The position numbers were made by a program, and so were the translations under genes. The notes under the pieces are model-generated. The model saw only the letters and a list, made by a program, of their open reading frames with translations. It searched no databases and had not been told where the DNA came from. From Candidatus Zixiibacteriota bacterium (GTDB lineage: Bacteria; Zixibacteria; MSB-5A5; GN15; JAAZOE01), in the NCBI GenBank assembly GCA_030588275.1, contig JAUUYJ010000046.1, positions 1-11,958 on the forward strand: a DNA stretch of 11,958 nt, given 5' to 3'. Shown one piece after another: positions 6,818 through 11,958 of the stretch. Each line of letters starts with the position of its first letter. Positions within the stretch are counted from its first letter, which is position 1.

Positions 6818-7471
6818 ATGTGGCGAAATAATATATTGATATCGTTGCCGATCTTCTTGATCGTTCTGTTTTCTCCTCTGCATGGAGAAAACAGTTCATG
6901 CCCGTCTCTTTCCAAGTTACGTTTTTCATTTGAAAAAGAGCCATATGTAAGTTTGAATTTCCACCAGTACACTCACTCTGAGATATTTGAGTCGGTTGAC
7001 AGCCTTGTTGGAACACTAAAGGCTGACCATAATGGGCGATTTAGATTATCGCTATACGATCACATCGGCCTGTTTCAGGAGTTGGTATGTGATGGAGTAA
7101 GCTATTGGAGTTATTCGGTAGCCAACAATCAAGTTATACTATCAGGAGTTACCGACCGCAATAGTTGGGACCCGCTGACGCTATTATATGATAAAGATGC
7201 CGTTTACAATTGTGACGAAGAAAAGTTGACCGGAGATCAGGGAGCATCGACCACTTTTAAAATGGTTGCACGCGATAGCACTTCAAGTCCACAGGTGTTT
7301 TTTTTGGATGTAACCAGTCGCGCGTATATCCCCCAGGCAATCAAATATTTCGACGACAATAATTCTCGTATCGAAATTTGGATTTCAGACTTTGTTCGGC
7401 TGGAAAGATTACCCGATTCTCTGTTTCAATTCTATCCACCTATCGGGGTTGAAATCATAGAACTGCCATGA
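6818..7471 (+). CDS. lolA: LolA-like outer-membrane lipoprotein carrier protein
   Basis: Periplasmic chaperone that in the known pathway carries lipoproteins from the inner-membrane LolCDE complex to the outer membrane. At 217 residues it is near the family length. Residues 1 to about 23 form a signal peptide (MWRNN, hydrophobic core, then PLHG-E). The mature part shows the LolA-type open-barrel pattern: strands with SLVGTLKADHNGRFRLSLYD, then QELVCDGVSYWSYSVANNQV, resembling the family's P-x-x-Q-x-x-x-x-D-G-x-x-x-W-x-Y-D block. Order ftsK-lolA also occurs in E. coli, which strengthens the call. The gap from ftsK is only 27 bp and the gene overlaps rimO by four bases. There are three cysteines (28, 91, 132) in the exported part, so a disulfide is possible. 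There is no visible Shine-Dalgarno sequence. Overall similarity is modest, so a divergent LolA-superfamily member is the alternative. Confidence 0.78.
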   Translation: MWRNNILISLPIFLIVLFSPLHGENSSCPSLSKLRFSFEKEPYVSLNFHQYTHSEIFESVDSLVGTLKADHNGRFRLSLYDHIGLFQELVCDGVSYWSYSVANNQVILSGVTDRNSWDPLTLLYDKDAVYNCDEEKLTGDQGASTTFKMVARDSTSSPQVFFLDVTSRAYIPQAIKYFDDNNSRIEIWISDFVRLERLPDSLFQFYPPIGVEIIELP

Positions 7472-8793
7472 CTCGTTTTTATATCCACAAATTGGGCTGT
7501 CCCAAAAATGATGTCGATGCCGATTACATCGCCGGCTATTTGATTAAAAATAATTGCCAGTCAGTTTCGTCTCCTGAAGAGGCAGACATTTTGATTGTCA
7601 ATTCCTGCGGATTTATCCAATCGGCCAAAGAGGAGTCGGTTAACAGTGTTTTGGAATTGGGACAACTGAAGATAAAAAAACCCAATCTGAAATTGGTTAT
7701 TACCGGATGTTTGGCCCAACGGTACGCCGAGCAGTTAAAAAAAGATATTCCAGAGCTGGATGGTATCTTTGGCGTTGACGATTTCAGAAAAATCACCAGC
7801 CTCATTGGTTCTGATACTGACCGCATCGCCGCCGTTAAAGTGAATCAGACAAAATATCGGGAGTACGATTTTGATCGGGTCGTCGATTCTGATCAGGTTT
7901 TTGCTTATCTAAAAATTTCAGACGGTTGCGACAATCGGTGTAGCTATTGCGCCATTCCTGATATTCGGGGTAAATTTCGGAGTCGCACAATTGAGTCTGT
8001 TACTGAGGAGGCGCGCTTTCTACTGGATCAGGGGAAGAAAGAGATTATCCTGGTTTCACAGGAGACGACGGCGTACGGTCGAGATATTTATGGTAAGCCG
8101 GAGTTAATTAAGCTCCTGGAGGCGTTTGAGAAGCTGACTGGTGATTTCTGGGTCCGTATTATGTATCTGCACCCGGCCCGATTGCAGACTGCAATGATCG
8201 ACTATATGATTGACAATCCTCGCATATGTAGCTACTTTGATTTGCCGTTGCAACATATCAATAATGACATCTTGAGAGCGATGGGAAGGCAGGTAAGTCG
8301 GCGGGAAATCGAGGCTTTGTTGAACTATATAAGAGAGCGGTCGCATGAGTGTGGGATTCGAACAAATTTTATCGTTGGATTTCCGGGTGAAACCGATCAA
8401 CAGTTTGATGAGTTGTATCGATTTGTCGAAAAAGAGCGCTTTGATAGGATGGGAAGTTTTGAGTACTCTGCCGAAGAATCAACCAGGGCGGCTGAAATGA
8501 ATAATCAGGTTGATCCCGAAATTCGCCAATCTCGATACCACCGGTTGATGGAACTGCAAAGAGAGATCGCTTTTGAGGAAAATGAGGCGAAGATCGGCAG
8601 ATCAATGCAAGTTCTGATTGAGACGGTTTTGCCAGCCGATAATCGTTGCGTCGGACGGACCAGCTTTGACGCTCCTGAAGTAGATCAGGGAGTCATTATC
8701 AAGGGGGCTCAAATTGCTCCAGGGAGTTTTGTTTCGGTCAAAATTACTGGATTTGACGGGTATGATTTACTGGCCCAAGAGGATTTGTCATGA
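7468..8793 (+). CDS. rimO: Ribosomal protein S12 (Asp) methylthiotransferase RimO
   Basis: Radical-SAM enzyme that adds a methylthio group to a conserved aspartate of ribosomal protein S12. Of its 441 residues, the N-terminal domain carries the auxiliary 4Fe-4S cysteines C11 (HKLGCPKNDVD), C47 (VNSCGFI) and C81 (TGCLAQ). The radical-SAM motif CDNRCSYC uses C154, C158 and C161. The C-terminal TRAM domain contains GRTSFDAPEVDQGVII. The LGCPKN motif and GRT..DAPEVD tail are typical of RimO rather than of the tRNA enzyme MiaB or of MtaB. The ATG overlaps the lolA stop by four bases (ATGA), and the end overlaps the next gene the same way, so translation is probably coupled in both directions. All catalytic cysteines are present and the length is normal. 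Confidence 0.93.
   Translation: MTRFYIHKLGCPKNDVDADYIAGYLIKNNCQSVSSPEEADILIVNSCGFIQSAKEESVNSVLELGQLKIKKPNLKLVITGCLAQRYAEQLKKDIPELDGIFGVDDFRKITSLIGSDTDRIAAVKVNQTKYREYDFDRVVDSDQVFAYLKISDGCDNRCSYCAIPDIRGKFRSRTIESVTEEARFLLDQGKKEIILVSQETTAYGRDIYGKPELIKLLEAFEKLTGDFWVRIMYLHPARLQTAMIDYMIDNPRICSYFDLPLQHINNDILRAMGRQVSRREIEALLNYIRERSHECGIRTNFIVGFPGETDQQFDELYRFVEKERFDRMGSFEYSAEESTRAAEMNNQVDPEIRQSRYHRLMELQREIAFEENEAKIGRSMQVLIETVLPADNRCVGRTSFDAPEVDQGVIIKGAQIAPGSFVSVKITGFDGYDLLAQEDLS
8777..8783 (+). promoter_or_regulatory. Shine-Dalgarno sequence deciding the transglycosylase start
   Basis: AAGAGGA lies six bases before the ATG at 8790, inside the end of rimO. This supports that start over the in-frame ATG at 8802, four codons later. 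Confidence 0.6.
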
Positions 8794-9443
8794 GTCCCGG
8801 TATGACCCTCGATAAAACCGGCCTGTTTATCTCAAAACCGATCGCGACTATGCTGGTTCTGATCTATCTGCTCCAATCAACCCTGCTGATATTTCTTATC
8901 AAAGATAAATACGAACTACACAAAATCATCGACTATCAACGGGCTCGGCTGACTGACATGGAAGAGAAGTTAAAAATCTTTCAGGTTATCGAAGATTTTC
9001 AAATTGGCTTCACCGATCAGGAAAAGGAACGATTGGCTCGGGTAATCTTTGAGGAGAGTAATAAATATACTTATGACCCGCTATTGATTATGGCCGTTAT
9101 ACTGACCGAATCGACCTTCAAGAAAGGGCAGGTCTCCTCAGTCGGGGCTCGAGGGGTAATGCAGGTAATGCCGGCTACCGGTCGCGATCTTGCCATCAGG
9201 AGTGGTATGGGGTGGGACAATAGCGATCAGCTATTTGATCCGGTCAAAAACATTCAGTTGGGAACTCTCCATCTTTTTGAACAGATTATCAAATTTAAGG
9301 ATGTCAAAAAGGGAATAATTGCATATAATCTGGGTGAGACCCGACTGCGAGGAAAGTTGCGGAATAACAAGCCGTTGCCGAGGCAGTATTATAGGCGCAT
9401 TTGGGAAAATTATGGGATGCTGAAAGAGAAATATGATATTTAA
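8790..9443 (+). CDS. Membrane-anchored lytic transglycosylase (SLT domain)
   Basis: Predicted murein hydrolase that cleaves the glycan strand between MurNAc and GlcNAc to give anhydro-MurNAc ends. The 217 residues hold one membrane segment (~18-37, PIATMLVLIYLLQSTLLIFL), a short predicted coiled coil (~40-63) and a periplasmic goose-lysozyme-like SLT domain. The catalytic glutamate is E107 in ILTESTF, followed by SVGARGVMQVMPATG (from ~117) and the AYN motif at 178-180. The N-terminus has no clear cleavage site or lipobox, so it probably stays anchored in the inner membrane instead of being released like Slt70 or lipidated like MltC. It overlaps rimO by four bases and bamD by 11. Its place between ribosome-modification and outer-membrane assembly genes suggests a role in growth or division. 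The specific subfamily is not recognised. Confidence 0.88.
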   Translation: MSPGMTLDKTGLFISKPIATMLVLIYLLQSTLLIFLIKDKYELHKIIDYQRARLTDMEEKLKIFQVIEDFQIGFTDQEKERLARVIFEESNKYTYDPLLIMAVILTESTFKKGQVSSVGARGVMQVMPATGRDLAIRSGMGWDNSDQLFDPVKNIQLGTLHLFEQIIKFKDVKKGIIAYNLGETRLRGKLRNNKPLPRQYYRRIWENYGMLKEKYDI

Positions 9444-10239
9444 TTTCAAAAAATATACGATTTTAGCCATCGCCGGTATGATATCAATGGCTGTGATTCT
9501 CGCCATCCTTGGATGCGGTGGAATAACTATGAAAAATTATAATACGGCTGAGGAGCAGTATTATAAAGCACATCAGGAGTACCAGAAAAAGCATTACCTG
9601 AAGGCGATTGATGGTTTCCAGAAAGTCGTTTATAATTATAGCGGTTCCTCTATGGTTGATTCTGCTCAGTTTTTTCTGGCGATGTCATACTATAATCAGA
9701 AAGATTTTTATCTGGCGGCGGCTGAATTTGAGCGGCTTGTCTTAAATTATCCCGGTTCCCCATTTGTAGATGATGGGCAGTATATGTCGGGGTTGTGCTA
9801 CTATAAATCGGCACCTGGTAATCATGGATTGGATCAGGAAGAGATGGTTCAGGCGATTGGGGCGCTAACCGATTTTGTGACCGATTATCCCGAATCTGAC
9901 CTGGCTGATGATGCCAGAGGAACAATTCGATTGGCCGAAGAAAAATTGGCAAAAAAAAGATACGAGAATGGCCGAACCTATTATCGCCTCGGTCACTATG
10001 ATGCCTCAGCCGTCTATTTTCAGCTCGTCATAGATGAGCATACTTCGACCGAGTGGGCGGCGCGTTCATTTTTCTTGATGGCTGAAATCGAGTACAAGAA
10101 AGAAAATTTCCAAACCGCAAAAGAAAAGTACAACAATTTTTTGATTGTATATTCCGAGCATGAGTATGTTGAGAAGGCACGAAAAAGGCTCCTTGGAATA
10201 GAAAAAGATCTTGCCGAAATCCAAGCGGAAACCAAGTAG
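9433..10239 (+). CDS. bamD: Outer-membrane assembly lipoprotein BamD (YfiO family)
   Basis: Lipoprotein that in the known BAM complex works with BamA to fold outer-membrane beta-barrels; LptD is a classic client. The 268 residues begin with a lipoprotein signal: basic NFKK, a hydrophobic core and lipobox ILGC, giving lipidated C28. Tandem TPR helices follow, including AEEQYYKAHQEYQKKHYLKAI, FLAMSYYNQKDFYLAAAEFERLVLNYPGSPF and later YRLGHYDASAVYFQLVIDEH and KKENFQTAKEKYNNFL. The spacing and YPGSPFVDD-type turns match BamD closely, and length is near the E. coli protein (245). The next in-frame ATG (codon 16) would remove the basic n-region, so the first ATG is preferred. It overlaps the transglycosylase by 11 bases and nadD by 29. 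A generic TPR lipoprotein is possible but less likely. Confidence 0.87.
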   Translation: MIFNFKKYTILAIAGMISMAVILAILGCGGITMKNYNTAEEQYYKAHQEYQKKHYLKAIDGFQKVVYNYSGSSMVDSAQFFLAMSYYNQKDFYLAAAEFERLVLNYPGSPFVDDGQYMSGLCYYKSAPGNHGLDQEEMVQAIGALTDFVTDYPESDLADDARGTIRLAEEKLAKKRYENGRTYYRLGHYDASAVYFQLVIDEHTSTEWAARSFFLMAEIEYKKENFQTAKEKYNNFLIVYSEHEYVEKARKRLLGIEKDLAEIQAETK

Positions 10240-10828
10240 CCCGACTGACGGCGGGAGCTGGGGCATCGTTGGGGGGAGTTTCGATCCGATACATCTGGGG
10301 CATTTGATAATGGCCGAATCGATCATGTCTTCTCTGAATGCCGATGGTATGATTTTTGTCCCAACTTTGTCTCATCCTCTAAAAACAAATGACACCGACA
10401 GGAGTTCATTTTCTGATCGTCTGGCGATGGTCGAAAAGGCGATTGCTCCCAATCCTCACTTTTTCTTGCAGGAACCACCCGGCGGACCTGGTTATACTAT
10501 CGATTTGATTGATTATCTACGCAATCTGTTTTCGAGCGCCCGGTTGTTTCTGGTTGTTGGGTCCGATATTGTCCAGGAGTTTAGTTCATGGTATGAGCAT
10601 GACGAGATTGAACGATCTATCAAAATCATTATTGCCACTCGCCCCGGCTTTGATCCTCAGACAAACAGTTCAATCTTAAGAGGAGCCGAGCGAGTGATGA
10701 TTCCTCAAATCGATATCTCATCGACAAATATTCGCAGGCGACTCGCCAAGCGTCAATCGATAAAATATTTGGTGCCATCCATCGTGGAGCAGTTCATCAT
10801 TGAAAAAGGGTTATATGGTGTCGGATAA
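10211..10828 (+). CDS. nadD: Nicotinate-nucleotide adenylyltransferase NadD
   Basis: Cytoplasmic enzyme transferring AMP from ATP to nicotinate mononucleotide, giving deamido-NAD in NAD synthesis. The nucleotidyltransferase motif GGSFDPIHLGHL is at residues 21-32, with the catalytic H28 and H31. The second signature, SSTNIRRRL, begins at S170. Its 205 residues are a normal NadD length. The start is a TTG at 10211: a stop lies in frame at 10199-10201 and there is no ATG or GTG between it and the GGSFDP motif, so TTG is the only usual start codon available. This gives a basic, low-complexity N-terminal tail (MPKSKRKPSSPTDGG) inside the end of bamD, a 29-base overlap that suggests translational coupling and possibly modest expression. 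PPAT (CoaD) has a similar first motif but is shorter and lacks this C-terminal signature. Confidence 0.92.
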   Translation: MPKSKRKPSSPTDGGSWGIVGGSFDPIHLGHLIMAESIMSSLNADGMIFVPTLSHPLKTNDTDRSSFSDRLAMVEKAIAPNPHFFLQEPPGGPGYTIDLIDYLRNLFSSARLFLVVGSDIVQEFSSWYEHDEIERSIKIIIATRPGFDPQTNSSILRGAERVMIPQIDISSTNIRRRLAKRQSIKYLVPSIVEQFIIEKGLYGVG

Positions 10829-11958
10829 CAAAATTGCAAAAGAGAAATTAGCCGGGAAAACTCTTTATCTGATTGATGGATCGGCGATGATGTACCGGGC
10901 TTATTTTGCCTTTATTCGTAATCCTTTGATCAACAGCCGGGGAGAGGACACCTCCGCCACCTATGGCGTTGTTAACTCTTTAATGAGAATCATCAACCGG
11001 GAGAAACCTGATTATATTTCGATAATATCAGACACCAAAGAGCCGACCTTCCGCCACAAAATGTATGATCAGTACAAAGCGACCCGGTCCAAAATGCCTG
11101 ATGAAATGATTGTACAGCTACCTCGCATACAGCAGGCATACGATGCTTTGTGTATTCCAAATATATCGCTGGTGGGGTACGAGGCTGATGACATCATGGC
11201 GACGCTGGCTCTTGAAGCGTCGGCGCACGATATGAATGTCTTTTTGGTAACCAGTGACAAGGATATGTTTCAAATCATCGACCAAAACATCAAAATGTAT
11301 ATTCCGCAAAAAGGTTCGACACCGCCGGTTGTGATGGATCGGGATGGGGTTAAAAACAAACTTGGTATCTTCCCCGAAGATGTCGTCGATTTTATGGGGA
11401 TGACCGGGGATAGTTCCGATAATGTGCCCGGAATTCCCGGTATCGGTCCCAAGACAGCTTTGAAGCTGATGGAACAGTTTGGGAATCTGGATAAACTATT
11501 GGAAGGTTTTGAGTCGATCGCGGCCAAAGGGGTCAGGCAAAAAGTTGCCGACAGCCGTGAGATAGCACTTTTGTCACGACAATTGGTCAAACTTGATTGC
11601 GCCGTGCCGATTGATCAATCGGTTAGCGATTTGAAGTCAGCTCCTCCCGATAGAGAAAAAGTTCGTGAACTGTTTACCGAACTTGAGTTTCTCACGCTAC
11701 TCAAAGAAATTTTAGGAGAATCTGCAAAGAATGATGCGGTTCCGGAGGTGGAAAAGCAGAAGGCTAACTATCGACTAATTGATACCACAGCCGAGTTAAA
11801 AAAGGTTGTCGCTGGTCTTTCCAAAGCGAAGGAGATCGCCTTTGATACCGAAACCGATTCGCTTGATGCTCTCAATGCCAAGCTGGTCGGAATCTCCTTT
11901 TCTGATCGGGTGAGTGAGGCCTGCTACATCCCGATCGGGCATGACGAATTGGCCGGAA
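10815..11958 (+). CDS. polA: DNA polymerase I, N-terminal part (partial)
   Basis: Repair and Okazaki-fragment polymerase; the first ~381 codons are visible, with no stop before the window ends. The 5'-nuclease domain shows DGSAMMYRAYFA near the start, acidic metal-binding residues in YEADDI (E123, D125, D126), TSDKD (D148, D150) and GDSSDNVPGIPGIGPKTA (D199, D202, then the helix-hairpin-helix). The 3'-5' exonuclease domain follows and keeps its first motif FDTETDSLD (D344, E346), so proofreading is probably retained, unlike in many Bacillus- or Thermus-type enzymes. The polymerase domain is beyond the window. The ATG at 10815 overlaps nadD by 14 bases, with a weak GGG element four bases upstream; the next codon is GTG, an alternative start. 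Confidence 0.95.
   Translation, partial: MVSDNKIAKEKLAGKTLYLIDGSAMMYRAYFAFIRNPLINSRGEDTSATYGVVNSLMRIINREKPDYISIISDTKEPTFRHKMYDQYKATRSKMPDEMIVQLPRIQQAYDALCIPNISLVGYEADDIMATLALEASAHDMNVFLVTSDKDMFQIIDQNIKMYIPQKGSTPPVVMDRDGVKNKLGIFPEDVVDFMGMTGDSSDNVPGIPGIGPKTALKLMEQFGNLDKLLEGFESIAAKGVRQKVADSREIALLSRQLVKLDCAVPIDQSVSDLKSAPPDREKVRELFTELEFLTLLKEILGESAKNDAVPEVEKQKANYRLIDTTAELKKVVAGLSKAKEIAFDTETDSLDALNAKLVGISFSDRVSEACYIPIGHDELAG

Noticed and set aside
10028..10375. Reverse-strand open frames of 86-115 codons across the bamD-nadD junction
   Set aside because: Both + strand genes are well supported by motifs, the reverse products are low in recognisable features, and no promoter or ribosome site supports them.
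10815..11958. Possible truncation of polA, because only 5'-nuclease and early exonuclease parts are present
   Set aside because: The frame is open to the last base of the window, so the missing polymerase domain is an edge effect and not a stand-alone 5'-nuclease.

Overview
The window is a run of housekeeping genes, all on the + strand, from a Gram-negative (diderm), LPS-bearing bacterium. An LptD-type LPS translocon, a LolA lipoprotein carrier and a BamD lipoprotein all imply an outer membrane. Base composition is balanced to slightly AT-rich by eye, and translation signals are mixed, with few strong Shine-Dalgarno sequences. The unusually long LptD and the gene mix would fit the FCB side of the tree (for example a Zixibacteria-like candidate lineage). 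That placement is a guess from protein style and was not tested.

Layout. Positions 1-362 hold the 3' end of alaS (alanyl-tRNA synthetase). Three bases later comes a 1157-residue LptD (366-3839). A 203-bp AT-rich gap (3840-4042) carries T-tracts, a sigma70-like promoter, two small dyads and a strong Shine-Dalgarno sequence for a monocistronic HU gene (4043-4318), which ends in a textbook intrinsic terminator (4340-4369). A second candidate promoter (4415-4444) then precedes ftsK (4463-6790), followed by lolA, rimO, a membrane-anchored lytic transglycosylase, bamD, nadD and the 5' part of polA, which runs off the window at 11958.

How the genes relate. From ftsK to polA the only intergenic space is 27 bp (ftsK-lolA). 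The next five junctions all overlap, by 4, 4, 11, 29 and 14 bp, so this looks like one transcription unit with translational coupling. It combines chromosome segregation at the septum (FtsK), envelope maintenance (LolA, BamD, murein hydrolase), ribosome modification (RimO), NAD synthesis (NadD) and DNA repair/replication (PolA). LptD, LolA and BamD cover three outer-membrane biogenesis routes within about 10 kb.

No tRNA, rRNA, CRISPR array, insertion sequence, prophage or toxin-antitoxin gene is visible, and I see no novel system. The points most worth a second look are the enlarged N-terminal part and three-cysteine complement of LptD, the dyad-rich control region of the HU gene, the ftsK promoter that lies inside the longer version of its own ORF, and the tightly overlapping ftsK-to-polA unit.
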